Assembly (NCBI GenBank): GCA_964545715.1
Contig: CAZJHX010000016.1
Coordinates: 31,171-95,170 of the forward strand
Source: CAZJHX01 sp964545715
GTDB taxonomy: Bacteria; Myxococcota_A; UBA9042; GCA-2863065
Length of the DNA stretch: 64,000 nucleotides
Direction: 5' to 3'
Shown here: positions 1 through 8,389 of the stretch, one piece after another
Position numbering within the stretch: position 1 is the stretch's first letter
How the letters are laid out: each line of letters starts with the position of its first letter
Program-made: the position numbers and the translations under genes
Notes under the pieces: generated by a model
Databases searched by the model: none
What the model was told of the DNA's origin: nothing
The model's input: only the letters and a program-made list of their open reading frames with translations

Positions 1-49
1 AGGCGGTTCGGGTTCCTAAACTCTGAACATTGTTAGCGCGTTATAGTGC

Positions 50-78
50 TTGACCCCTATCTGGTACCCTTGAATAGT
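50..78 (+). promoter_or_regulatory. candidate sigma-70 promoter
   Basis: TTGACC at 50-55 is separated by 17 bp from AATAGT at 73-78. The -35 box matches five of six consensus bases and the -10 box four of six. If used, transcription would begin near 85 and would exclude the upstream GTG at 46 as the start of the first gene. This is a pattern match only. Confidence 0.35.
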
Positions 79-99
79 AAGGGCGGATTCAAAGACTTC

Positions 100-903
100 G
101 TGGCGGCGTATCTGACAAACCGGCTCCTATCGACCCTGGCGGCAGCGATTATCGTGTGCATTGCTGTGCCTTCGACGAGCGACGCCCGGCCGCCGGACCG
201 CAACCTGCAGCAGGTCGAGCAGCTTGCCAACGAGGCGCGCGCGGCATTCAAGGAGCGCCGCTTCGAGGCCGCCATCGGCTACTACATGCGCGCCTACCGG
301 CTGGAGCCCGCGGGGGCGCTGCTCTACAACATCGCGTACGTGTACGACCGCAAGCTGGGCGAGGCGGAGCTGGCCGTCACGTACTACCGGCGCTATATCC
401 AGGCCATTGACGCGGAGCCGGACGTCGTCGAGCGGGCTATCGCCCGGGTGTCGGCGCTGAAGCAGCGGCCCAAGGTCCCGTTTGTGGACTCGTCGCGCCC
501 ACGTGCACCGCGAAACGCTCAGCCGGCGCCCCGACCGAACGTGTCGACGGACCCGAATGCGGGCATGAGCGGTCAAGAGATCACGGGTTGGGTGACCCTT
601 GGCCTGGGCGTCGCCGCGCTGGGCGGCGCGACTGTGGTGAGCGTGATGGCCAAGAACACGCATGACGGTTTCAAGGCGTCGGGCGATCTGGTCGAGCGCG
701 ATGCGCTGCGAGACACAGGTAAGTCTGAGGCGCTGACCGCGGACATCCTCTGGGGCGTCGGTGGCGCGGCTGTCGTGACCGGGCTCATCGTGGCGCTGAC
801 GGCTGACAAGCGTGGCAGCACGAGCGCGGCGGCGCCCCGATGGCGGGTTGGCGCGGCGGTCGGGGACGGCGGGGCGGTGCTCCTGTTCGGTGGCACTCTG
901 TGA
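100..903 (+). CDS. TPR-like envelope protein with signal sequence
   Basis: A protein of about 267 aa. A hydrophobic N-terminal segment ending near an A-x-A-like site suggests export or anchoring. It is followed by a tetratricopeptide-like helical stretch with the usual A..Y/F pattern (rearranged around LYNIAYVYDRK), a Pro-rich spacer, and two hydrophobic segments near the C terminus (GWVTLGLGVAALGG and a second around ILWGVGGAAVV). This layout is common in myxobacterial TPR proteins co-transcribed with Ser/Thr kinases. A GTG at 46 gives an 18-residue longer form, but it would lie upstream of the candidate promoter's transcription start, so the GTG at 100 was chosen; neither has a strong ribosome site. 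Its TGA overlaps the next gene's ATG (TGATG), so the two are likely translationally coupled. No enzymatic role can be read from it. Confidence 0.7.
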   Translation: MAAYLTNRLLSTLAAAIIVCIAVPSTSDARPPDRNLQQVEQLANEARAAFKERRFEAAIGYYMRAYRLEPAGALLYNIAYVYDRKLGEAELAVTYYRRYIQAIDAEPDVVERAIARVSALKQRPKVPFVDSSRPRAPRNAQPAPRPNVSTDPNAGMSGQEITGWVTLGLGVAALGGATVVSVMAKNTHDGFKASGDLVERDALRDTGKSEALTADILWGVGGAAVVTGLIVALTADKRGSTSAAAPRWRVGAAVGDGGAVLLFGGTL

Positions 904-2327
904 TGGCCCGCGCGGCGGTGGTCGCGTGTGCGGCGCTGATCGTGGCGCTCGGCTGTGTCGCCGGGTGCACGCTGGTGCTGGATTTTGACGAAGACCCGGC
1001 CACGGGCACCTACGCCGATCTGCTGCGGGCCGGCTGCACCCGTCTCTACGGCGTGGCCGCGGATGAGAAGATCAGCGATGAGGTCTTCCTGCTGGGCACG
1101 CTGCTGCCGGCGTCGGGCGAGCTTGGGGCGTACGGCCCACCGATCGACAAGGCTGTGGAGCTGGCAGTTGAGGAGATCAACCAGGCCGGTGGGCTGTTCG
1201 GTCGCCAGCTGGCGGTGATCTCTTGTGACACCGGGACGGATCCCGAGGCCGCGAAGACCGCGGCGGCGCACCTGGCGGATGTGGCGCGCGTGCCGGCGGT
1301 TGTCGGCGCGGCGGCCAGCTCGATCACGATCGAGGTGTTTACCAAGATCGCCAAAGCGCGCGGCATGCTGATGGTCAGCCCGGCGTCGACGTCTCCGGCG
1401 CTGACCGACCTGCCCGACGACGGCCTGCTGTGGCGGACGGCCCCGAGTGACGCGATTCAAGGGGAGGCTATCGCCAGGTACCTGGCGGCGTCCGAGTTCC
1501 GGTCCATCGCCGTGATCCATCGGGACGACGCCTACGGCAGCGGCCTGCGAGACGCCGTGCATGCGCGTGTGTGCCTGGATGACGCGGCCACTTTTGACTG
1601 TGAAAACGCCTTCTTCTCGCGGTCGTATGGCAAGGACACCGAAGAGACCGACCAGACAGAGGCGATCATCGAGCTGAAGGCCTTCAAACCGGATGTCATC
1701 GTGCTGATCGGCTTTTTGGAGGACGGCATCGCCTTTATGAACTTCGCGGCGCAGGAGGGCTTTACGCGCTTCATCCTGACGGACGGCACGAAGTCGGGTG
1801 ACCTGATCGGCGCGGTGCCGGACGAGCTGTTGTGCAAGGCGATCGGGACGAACCCGGCGTCGCCGTCAGGGACCTCGTACCAGGCGTTTGCGCTGCGATA
1901 CGAGAGCCGCTGGAAGGAGCCGCCGGGGGCGTTCAACGCCAACGCGTACGACGCGCTGTATTTGCTGGGTTATGCGATCGCGGCGGCGGGCGACCTGAAG
2001 CCGTCCGAGCTGACGGGCGCGGCGCTGGCGACGGCGATGGGGCGGCTGTCCGAGGGCGCCGAGGTCAACGTGGGCAACAGCAAGTGGAACGCCAGCATTC
2101 AGGCGCTGCGCAACGGCGAGAACGCGACGATCGATTTGGTGGGCGCTTCGGGCGCGCTGACGTTCGACAGCGCGACGGGCGAGGCGCCGGCGGAGATCGA
2201 GGCCTGGTTCTTGGACTTGAAGGCGGCGGAGGTCGCCAGCCTGGGGGAGATCTTCTCAGCTGAGGGCTCTTACACGGACCCGGTGTTCAATGCGGTCTGC
2301 GAGGCGGCGGGCGAGGACGACGAATGA
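903..2327 (+). CDS. orphan LivJ-like ABC substrate-binding lipoprotein
   Basis: A periplasmic-binding protein of the branched-chain amino acid/amide type (Peripla_BP_6 fold), 474 aa from the ATG at 903. The N terminus is a lipoprotein signal ending ALGCVAGC, so the mature protein is expected to be lipid-anchored. Family features include the LPASGELGAYGPPIDKAVEL opening, an EINQAGGLFGRQL stretch, PAVVGAAASS, and SPASTSPALTDL in the first lobe, then RSIAVIHRDDAYG in the second. No ABC permease or ATPase gene lies nearby. Instead the gene overlaps a TPR protein upstream and a Ser/Thr kinase downstream (ATGA at 2324). That arrangement suggests a ligand-sensing rather than transport role, which is inference. 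The longer reading from 840 is rejected because it would bury the signal peptide. Confidence 0.88.
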   Translation: MARAAVVACAALIVALGCVAGCTLVLDFDEDPATGTYADLLRAGCTRLYGVAADEKISDEVFLLGTLLPASGELGAYGPPIDKAVELAVEEINQAGGLFGRQLAVISCDTGTDPEAAKTAAAHLADVARVPAVVGAAASSITIEVFTKIAKARGMLMVSPASTSPALTDLPDDGLLWRTAPSDAIQGEAIARYLAASEFRSIAVIHRDDAYGSGLRDAVHARVCLDDAATFDCENAFFSRSYGKDTEETDQTEAIIELKAFKPDVIVLIGFLEDGIAFMNFAAQEGFTRFILTDGTKSGDLIGAVPDELLCKAIGTNPASPSGTSYQAFALRYESRWKEPPGAFNANAYDALYLLGYAIAAAGDLKPSELTGAALATAMGRLSEGAEVNVGNSKWNASIQALRNGENATIDLVGASGALTFDSATGEAPAEIEAWFLDLKAAEVASLGEIFSAEGSYTDPVFNAVCEAAGEDDE

Positions 2328-4432
2328 GCTGGTTCTGTCCGGCTTGTCTGACGCGCTTTCCCAAGCAGATCGCGCGCTGTCCCAGCGACGGCTGGCCGCC
2401 TGTGGAGGACCTCTCGGGCCAGGAGCTGAGCGGGCGCTATCAGTTGAAGCGGCTGATCGGCGTGGGCGGGATGGGGAGCACGGTGTGGCTGGCGCGACAG
2501 ACGCACATCGACCGGCCCGTGGCCGTGAAGCTGCTGCCGCCGAGCGCGGAGGTGCCGATGCGGCGCTTTCAGCGGGAGGCGCGCATCGCGTCCAACCTGC
2601 GGCATCCCAACATCGTGACGATCTTCGACTACGGCCCCACGGACGACGGCAAGCTCTTTCTGGTGATGGAGTATCTGGACGGCCAGACGGTCGAGCAGGC
2701 GCTGAAGACCCACCAGCGGCTGGAGGTCAGACGGGCGCTGCATATCGCGATTCAGGTGCTGCGAGCTTTGTCGCACGCGCACAGCAAGCGGGTGGTGCAT
2801 CGCGACTTGAAGCCCAGTAACCTGTTCCTGACGCCGACCGGCGAGGATATGGACTTCGTCAAGGTGCTGGATTTCGGGTTGGCCAAGTACTTTGCCGATT
2901 CGGATGCGGACGCGGCGTCTCGGCCGGTGGGGCAGGCCGAATTCGATGTGACCGGCCAGCGACAGGTCGTGTGCGGCACGCCAAGCTACATGGCGCCCGA
3001 GCAGTGGCGGGGCCGGATTGACGCGCGCACGGACATCTATGGATTGGGGATTATTCTCTATCGGATGATCACGGGTCAGCTGCCGTTTACGGGCAACCCG
3101 ACGGACTACGAGCTTTATCACAAGATCATCACCGAGCCGGTGCCGCCGCTGCGCGAGCTGGCGCCCGACGTCGAGCTGCCCGAGGGGCTGGAGCCGGCGA
3201 TTCTGAGGGCCCTGGCCAAGGACCCGGATAAGCGCTACGCCAGCGCGCGGGAGATGCGGTCGGATTTGGACCGCGTCGTGCGAAAGCTGCCGCAGGATCT
3301 GTCGATCTCGGACCAGCACGCCCTGCCGAATTATGGGCCGCAGGTGGCGCACACCCTGCCGGCGGATCATCCGGACGATCCGGAGGCCGTGTATTTGCTG
3401 TCGGCAGACTTTCACGCGGTGCCGGAGTCGCAGGCGACCCCGTCCGGGGACAGCCTGCACAGCATGGAGTATTACAGCCGACGCGATCGCGTGCTGCCCT
3501 GGATCGTGGCGGGGGTGGCCGCCGCGGTGACCATCCTGCTGGGCGTACTGGTGTTCCCGGGGATGTTTGGCCACGACGGGCCGCCGGTGGACGAGACAGG
3601 TGAGGTGGCGGCAGAGCGGTCGGGCACGCTGACGGCTGCCAGGCTGCCGGGTGGCTCGGGCTCAGGAGTCGTGATCGAGGACCCGCCGGTCGGGGAGCTG
3701 GGCGACGCGCCGGTGGCTCCGGGCCCGGGTGATAAGCCGCAGCCGCTGGACGCGCCGAAGGAGGAACCCGAGACGGTACCTGACACGCCGGCGCCGCAGC
3801 CCGATGAGCCGGCCGAGGAAGCGCCGGAGTCGCCAGCCGAAGAGGCCGTCGAGGAGCCGCGCCCGATTGGCGTGATGCTGCGTACAACGCCCAAGGGCGC
3901 CACGATCTCGACCAGCGAGGGCGAGAAGCTGGGGTCCGCGCCGCTGCAACTGAACCTGGAGCCGGGCGAGTACGAGTATCAGGTCTCTCTGCGGGGGCAC
4001 ATCTCGGAGAAGGTCACGGTGCGCGTGGGCGAGCTGGACCGCGACGATGGCATCATGAAAGACGTCCGTCTGACGGCGTTGACGACGACCGCCGTCCGCA
4101 AACCGAAGCGCGCGGCGCGTCGGACCAAGACGCGCTCCCGCAAGCCACGAGCCAAGCCGAGCCGGCCAAGCGCGGCGAGCCGGCCAAAGCGTGCCCGCAA
4201 GCCGAAAGCCAACGAGGGTGGCGGCGCGCGCGTTGAGCTGCTGGGCGAGGGTAGGTCGGCGAGTCTGCGCAAACAGGCACCGGCGGCCAAACCGGGCAAG
4301 CCGCGCAAACCGGGCAGAGCTCCAAGAATCCAGCTGCTGGACGAGAGCGCTCCCCGCGACCCGGCCCGCACTGCCCCGCCGCCGAAGCGGAAGCCGACCG
4401 GCAAGGTTCAGATAGAGACGCTGGACGACTAG
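2324..4432 (+). CDS. membrane-anchored Ser/Thr protein kinase with PEGA-like domain
   Basis: A 702-aa Hanks-type kinase. It begins with a short zinc-ribbon-like motif (C5, C8, C19). The kinase domain (about 38-300) carries the glycine loop GVGGMG, the AVKLL lysine, HRDLKPSN and DFGLAK, and an APEQWRG activation-segment end. One transmembrane helix is at about 390-412 (WIVAGVAAAVTILLGVLVF). The outer part has a Pro/Glu-rich linker, a PEGA-like beta domain at about 505-560 (TTPKGATISTSEG ... PGEYEYQV), and a long Lys/Arg/Pro-rich basic tail. The basic tail is unusual and could bind nucleic acid, peptidoglycan or membranes. GAGG lies seven bases before the ATG, and the ATG overlaps the stop of the binding-protein gene, so sensor and kinase are probably made together. 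Confidence 0.93.
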   Translation: MSWFCPACLTRFPKQIARCPSDGWPPVEDLSGQELSGRYQLKRLIGVGGMGSTVWLARQTHIDRPVAVKLLPPSAEVPMRRFQREARIASNLRHPNIVTIFDYGPTDDGKLFLVMEYLDGQTVEQALKTHQRLEVRRALHIAIQVLRALSHAHSKRVVHRDLKPSNLFLTPTGEDMDFVKVLDFGLAKYFADSDADAASRPVGQAEFDVTGQRQVVCGTPSYMAPEQWRGRIDARTDIYGLGIILYRMITGQLPFTGNPTDYELYHKIITEPVPPLRELAPDVELPEGLEPAILRALAKDPDKRYASAREMRSDLDRVVRKLPQDLSISDQHALPNYGPQVAHTLPADHPDDPEAVYLLSADFHAVPESQATPSGDSLHSMEYYSRRDRVLPWIVAGVAAAVTILLGVLVFPGMFGHDGPPVDETGEVAAERSGTLTAARLPGGSGSGVVIEDPPVGELGDAPVAPGPGDKPQPLDAPKEEPETVPDTPAPQPDEPAEEAPESPAEEAVEEPRPIGVMLRTTPKGATISTSEGEKLGSAPLQLNLEPGEYEYQVSLRGHISEKVTVRVGELDRDDGIMKDVRLTALTTTAVRKPKRAARRTKTRSRKPRAKPSRPSAASRPKRARKPKANEGGGARVELLGEGRSASLRKQAPAAKPGKPRKPGRAPRIQLLDESAPRDPARTAPPPKRKPTGKVQIETLDD

Positions 4433-4448
4433 CCTGCAGAGAGCGCCC

Positions 4449-5618
4449 GTGATTCAAACCCAACGCCTGCACTATGACGACTCTCTGCGACTGACTTTCG
4501 ATGCAGAGGTCGTGGGCCATGGAGCCGTCGGCGACCGACCATCTGTGGTTCTGGATCAGTCGGCCTTCTACCCTGAGTCCGGAGGGCAGCTGGCGGACCA
4601 CGGCACCCTGGACGAGGCCCGCGTCGTCGATGTCCAGGTCGACGATGTCGGGCGAGTCCACCACGTGCTGGAAGGCCCGCTGCCATCGCTGGGCTCGCAG
4701 GTTGTCGGTGTGGTAGATGAGACCCGCCGCCGCATCCACATGGCCCAGCACACCGGCCAACACATGCTGAGCGGCGCCCTGGCTCAGGCGGACGCCCCAA
4801 CGCGCTCGTCAAGGCTGGGCAAGCGTCGCTGCACCATCGATCTCGACACAGCGGACGTGACCGACCGAGCCATCGCCCGGGCGGAGTCCCTGGTCAACGG
4901 CCTGATCGACGCCGACCTCCCCGTACGCGCCTGGTATCCGGACCCGTCCCAGCTCGCGACCCTCCCACTGCGCCGAGCGATAAAGGTGAACTCCGCCGTA
5001 CGCATCGTGGCGATCGGCGACTTCGACCACACCCCTTGTGGCGGCACCCACTGCACCTCCACGGCCCAGGTCGGCCTCCTGAGAGTCACGGCCACCGAAG
5101 CCTACAAGGGTGGCCTGCGCCTGACCTTCGCTGCCGGCCCCCGGGCCCGCACCCGCCTTTTTCAGGAGGCAGCGCTGATCCAAGACCTGGCCAGGCACTT
5201 CACCTGCAACCCCGAGGCGGTCCAGGCGGCCGTCGACAAGCTCACGCGTCAGCTCAAGGACTCAAAGGCGACCCTGAAGGCTAACGAGTCGCTCATCACC
5301 GACGCCCTGGCCACCCGCCTGCTCACCGACCCAGCCGACCCGCTCATCGCCGCGCTCCCCGACGCCGCCCCGCCGGTCCTGCGCTCGCTGGCCGCCCGAA
5401 TCACCCACACCGGCCGAGTCGCAGCTCTGATGGGCGCCGCCGGCCACGTCGTACTCGCCCGCCCCGACACCAGCACGTTGGACTGCGGAGCCGCCCTGAA
5501 GCGCCTGGCAGCCGCCCTAAAAGGCCGAGGCGGAGGCCGCCCGCACCACGCCGAGGGCAAGCTCCCCCCGGACACCGAGTTCACCGCCCAGGCTGCCGCC
5601 GTCCTCGCCGCCGACTAG
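4449..5618 (+). CDS. alanyl-tRNA editing protein, AlaX type with DHHA1-like tail
   Basis: A free-standing editing protein (389 aa) related to the editing half of alanyl-tRNA synthetase. It would hydrolyse Ser- or Gly-tRNA(Ala). The N-terminal barrel has the FYPESGGQ motif. The zinc/catalytic set is H101-x3-H105 (HTGQHML) and CGGTHC near residue 197. The C-terminal 140 residues resemble the DHHA1 oligomerisation domain (CGAALKRLAAALKGRGGGRPHHAEG), which makes this a long AlaX (AlaX-L type). The GTG at 4449 is used; it lies 16 bases after the kinase stop and may be in the same transcript. The amino-terminal aminoacylation domain of AlaRS is absent, so this is not alaS. Confidence 0.9.
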   Translation: MIQTQRLHYDDSLRLTFDAEVVGHGAVGDRPSVVLDQSAFYPESGGQLADHGTLDEARVVDVQVDDVGRVHHVLEGPLPSLGSQVVGVVDETRRRIHMAQHTGQHMLSGALAQADAPTRSSRLGKRRCTIDLDTADVTDRAIARAESLVNGLIDADLPVRAWYPDPSQLATLPLRRAIKVNSAVRIVAIGDFDHTPCGGTHCTSTAQVGLLRVTATEAYKGGLRLTFAAGPRARTRLFQEAALIQDLARHFTCNPEAVQAAVDKLTRQLKDSKATLKANESLITDALATRLLTDPADPLIAALPDAAPPVLRSLAARITHTGRVAALMGAAGHVVLARPDTSTLDCGAALKRLAAALKGRGGGRPHHAEGKLPPDTEFTAQAAAVLAAD

Positions 5619-5629
5619 CCACGCCTCAG

Positions 5630-5731
5630 TATCGCGCCATTGAGGCGGTGGATGCGTCATCCTGGCCCTGAATGGCGAGGTATCGCGCCATTGGGGCGTT
5701 GGATGCGTCATCCTGGCCCTGAATGGCGAGG
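5630..5731. repeat. two tandem 51-bp units, each with inverted ends
   Basis: Two copies (5630-5680 and 5681-5731) differ at only two positions. Each unit holds CGCCATT near its start and AATGGCG near its end (5635-5641 with 5671-5677; 5686-5692 with 5722-5728), and an inner GATG-CGT-CATC. Each could therefore fold as a hairpin. The block fills the gap between the convergent AlaX and di-iron genes. There is no T-run, so it is not a standard terminator; a REP-like element is possible. Confidence 0.8.
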
Positions 5732-5751
5732 TGTGGGGCCGCCGCGGTGGG

Positions 5752-6795
5752 TCAGGCGGTGGCGCGCAGGTGGGTTTTCTTGTCTCGGGCCTTGGCCGAG
5801 CGTACCAGCGGGGTCTGGTCGTCTGTGATGGTCGGCGTGAGCTCCATGTCGGGCGTGATGGTGCCGTGGATGGCTACGTTGAGGGTGTTGCGTAGGCGAT
5901 CGGTGAGGGTGACGCCCTCCTCTTGCGGGAGGGTGAGCTCGGTGAGCGTGTCGGCGTAGCGGCCCATGATGATGTTGGGCAGGGTCGGTTCGATGCCCAG
6001 GGACTCGTTGACCATGTCCAGGGCCTTCATCTGTTTGCCCTTGCCGATTTCGATGAGCTTTCTTGGGTCCACTCCCAGGGCTTTGAGATCCCGAGCGAGA
6101 TCGATGTTGGCCCAGATCTCGTACGTGAGGAGCTTCATCTGGAAGCCCCACAGGGAGAGGCGCTCGGCGACCGACATGCGGGAGAGCATGGCGGGCAGGT
6201 ACTGGATGCCGAGTGCGACGTGGCGGGCCTCGTCTCTTTCGTAGTAGGGCAGCAGGTGCGTGAGGACGGGCTCGAGCTCCATCTGCTTGATCACGTGGAA
6301 GAGGGTGAGCGCGACGGGCTCCACCATGAGCTGCATGCCCATGAGCTTCTTGGAGAGGTGGTCCGCGTTCATGACGTCTTCGAGCAGCTTTCTCGGGCCC
6401 CAGGGGAGGGCGTCCGGGAGGGCGTCGAGGGCCACGAGGTAGTCGTGCATGACGTAGAAGTGGCGTGCCTCGTCGAAGGCCTGGCTTGTGGCGGCCATCT
6501 TGGCGTGCAGGGGCTCGATCTCGTCAGCCAGCTCAGCGCTGATGCGCCAGGCGGCGAGCTCGCCCCACATGATGATGGAGAAGACGCGCCCCAGGGCTTT
6601 TTTGGTCTCTGCCGGCAGCGACGGGTCGCCGTGAGTCTCGATGAGAGAGCTGAGCACCTCCTGGCCGTCCCACGCGTGGGCGTGGCCCTTGTGGTAGATG
6701 CGCTCCAGGATCTTGGCGTTCTTCGCGCTGAGTCCGTAGTTGCTCGGATCGAACATGTTGTACGGGATTGTGAAGCGCTTGCGCAGGCTGGGCAT
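5752..6795 (-). CDS. ferritin-like di-iron carboxylate protein
   Basis: A 347-aa helical protein with a complete di-iron ligand set: E79, E109-x2-H112 (DEARH), E159, and E189-x2-H192 (DEARH). The pattern matches the R2-like/ferritin-like oxidase superfamily, whose members activate O2 for oxidase, desaturase or oxygenase chemistry. The substrate cannot be read from sequence; some features recall acyl desaturases and N-oxygenases. The ATG at 6795 has a strong ribosome site (AAGGAGG, seven bases upstream) and overlaps the stop of the upstream TetR gene, so regulator and enzyme form one operon, probably repressed by TetR. Longer in-frame readings run through the tetR gene and are rejected. Confidence 0.82.
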   Translation of the reverse strand: MPSLRKRFTIPYNMFDPSNYGLSAKNAKILERIYHKGHAHAWDGQEVLSSLIETHGDPSLPAETKKALGRVFSIIMWGELAAWRISAELADEIEPLHAKMAATSQAFDEARHFYVMHDYLVALDALPDALPWGPRKLLEDVMNADHLSKKLMGMQLMVEPVALTLFHVIKQMELEPVLTHLLPYYERDEARHVALGIQYLPAMLSRMSVAERLSLWGFQMKLLTYEIWANIDLARDLKALGVDPRKLIEIGKGKQMKALDMVNESLGIEPTLPNIIMGRYADTLTELTLPQEEGVTLTDRLRNTLNVAIHGTITPDMELTPTITDDQTPLVRSAKARDKKTHLRATA

Positions 6796-7415
6796 CAGAT
6801 GACCTCCTTGAGCAGGGCCTGGGCGATCAGGGCCCGGGCGTCGGCGAACGTCTCTCGAATGATCTCTTTGTCGGTGTCGTCCGGCGCATAGGCCAGGTGC
6901 AGGATCAGGCCGTCGAACATCGTGCGCAGCAGGCGCGCGAGGCGCTCTGGCGGGATGAAGAGGCGCTCGGTCATGGGGCCCAGGATGTTGTGGATGCCGT
7001 CGACCACCAGCTTGTTGACCTGATCGTTGAAGACGACCAGGCGCTGCGCGATGGCGGGGTTGGTTGCCGCCTGCTGATGGAACTCCAGCAGTATGCGAAA
7101 GTCGGCGACCTCGGCCTCCACAAAGTCCATCACGCGGTCCAGCGCCAGGGTGAACTGCTCGACCGTGCTGGGGCCGCCCGTGAGCGTCCGGATCTGATCG
7201 AGCAGCTCCCGCAGAAGCATGAGTTGAACGGCCACGAACAGGTTCTCTTTGCAGTCGAAGTGATAGTGCAGCAGCGACTTGCTGACCTCGGCCTCGCGCG
7301 CGATTCGGTTCATGGACGCGCCCTTGTAGCCGAGCTGCCCGAAGCACTCACGCGCGGCTGTCAGGATGCGTCGTACCGACGGCACGTCCACGTTTACTGT
7401 CGACTGATCCAACAT
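6795..7415 (-). CDS. TetR/AcrR-family transcriptional regulator
   Basis: A 206-aa repressor. The N-terminal helix-turn-helix is typical (ILTAARECFGQLGYKGASM, then IAREAEVSKSLLHYHF with the recognition helix). The C-terminal ligand domain is all-helical. The ATG at 7415 follows GGGAGG by eight bases. Just upstream lies a perfect 22-bp palindrome (7438-7459), the likely autoregulatory operator. The gene overlaps the di-iron gene downstream. A lipid or acyl-CoA-type effector would be typical for such pairs but is not shown here. Confidence 0.9.
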   Translation of the reverse strand: MLDQSTVNVDVPSVRRILTAARECFGQLGYKGASMNRIAREAEVSKSLLHYHFDCKENLFVAVQLMLLRELLDQIRTLTGGPSTVEQFTLALDRVMDFVEAEVADFRILLEFHQQAATNPAIAQRLVVFNDQVNKLVVDGIHNILGPMTERLFIPPERLARLLRTMFDGLILHLAYAPDDTDKEIIRETFADARALIAQALLKEVI

Positions 7416-7437
7416 TGGCGGCGCCTCCCAAGACGGT

Positions 7438-7459
7438 CCTGACTGACCGGTCAGTCAGG
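7438..7459. promoter_or_regulatory. 22-bp perfect palindrome, putative TetR operator
   Basis: The half-site CCTGACTGACC is followed directly by its exact reverse complement, giving a perfect 22-bp dyad centred on ACCGGT. The core GACTGACCGGTCAGTC is of the type commonly bound by TetR-family regulators. It ends 23 bases upstream of the tetR start codon, and lies downstream of the preceding minus-strand gene, so it probably controls the tetR/di-iron transcript. Confidence 0.75.
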
Positions 7460-7522
7460 AGGATAAGGGCAAGCCGGCCAAACCGCAAGCAGCGTGTGTC
7501 GGACTATCTTCTTGTCGGGGGG

Positions 7523-8224
7523 TTACTCGACCGGGATGCCGAGAAGATCGGTCAGCACGCCACGCGCCTCGGCGTTGCCCTGGGGCACGCCACCGGTCGC
7601 GTAGACAAGCTCCATGGTCTTGGCGTCCAGAATGTACTGATGCGGCAGCGCGTTGGAGTGCGACTTGATGTGTGCGTACGTCTGGAGGAAGAACGCGTCC
7701 CGCATGACCGGGAACGTGACGTCCTTCTCTTTCACAAACTGCTCGCACTGCTCGATGGTCGGCGCTCCCTTGTCCTTGGTCTCGCCGATGATCCACATGA
7801 TGGCCAGACCCTTGTCCTTGTACTTTCTCCAGAGAGGCTCTACGTCGACGACGTAGCTTTCGCAGGCGCCTCACCAGCCTGTGGACAGGATGATCCACAC
7901 CGCCTTTTGCTCGTCACCGCAGTTCTGATGCAGGGAGTAGGGATCCCCCTGATACGTCTTCAGCGTGTAGTTCTCGATGTGCTTGCCGATGATGTTGCCG
8001 ACCTTGGCTTCGTCGAACTGGCAACCCGGCCCACCCTCTTCAGGCTTGAACTCTTCTTCGGTCTTGCCGTCCGTCGTCTCATCGGGGCCCGGATCATCGA
8101 CCGCGGTACCTGCCGGGTCTTCCGGCGTTTCATCCAGGTCCGTGTCGCCCTCGCTGGCGCAGCCAGATGCGCTCAGCGCCAGGACGAGTGTGGTGACCAA
8201 CCACATCTTGCTCATCGCTTGCAT
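7523..8224 (-). CDS. TlpA/AhpC-like thioredoxin-fold lipoprotein, predicted selenoprotein (Sec118)
   Basis: One reading frame from the ATG at 8224 (GGAGG six bases upstream) to 7523 is interrupted only by a TGA at 7873-7871. Read as selenocysteine the product is 233 aa. It has a lipoprotein signal with lipobox SASGC22, an acidic Asp/Glu/Pro spacer, then a thioredoxin-like domain. The TGA falls at the first position of the redox motif, giving W-U-G-A-C, exactly where family members have W-C-x-x-C; the second cysteine is kept. Downstream sequence continues the fold (YKDKGLAIMWIIGE, FPVMRDAF, ALPHQYILD, with the cis-Pro before the last strand). A hairpin directly after the TGA meets bacterial SECIS spacing. 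The predicted role is a periplasm-facing peroxide or disulfide reductase. A simple nonsense pseudogene is the alternative, judged less likely because of the motif position and hairpin. Gene callers will split or truncate it. Confidence 0.85.
7834..7873 (-). promoter_or_regulatory. bacterial SECIS-like hairpin at the in-frame UGA
   Basis: In the mRNA the UGA (7873-7871) is followed by an upper stem CUACGUC/GACGUAG (7856-7850 with 7846-7840) closed by the loop GUC, a perfect 7-bp stem. A lower stem pairs GAGGC, which overlaps the UGA, with GCCUC at 7838-7834. The apical loop lies 22-24 nt after the UGA, within the 16-37 nt window expected for SelB-dependent bacterial elements, and it begins with G. 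Confidence 0.75.
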
Positions 8225-8389
8225 CTTGTTCCTCCAAGGGGGTCGCGCAGGTATCTTAGGACCCAGTACCCCCGGCATCAAGGACGTTACAGCAACGTTC
8301 GCCCGCAGCGCCACGGCTAAATGCCTGCTTAATTGATTTGACCGGCCCCTAACTGTTAGCTTCCCGGTGACTACGTGTGGAGCGTACCC

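Noticed and set aside
7523..7873. The frame after the TGA as a separate short gene starting at 7798
   Set aside because: The start has no ribosome site and would cut the thioredoxin fold in half. The TGA lies at the redox Cys position and is followed by a SECIS-like hairpin.
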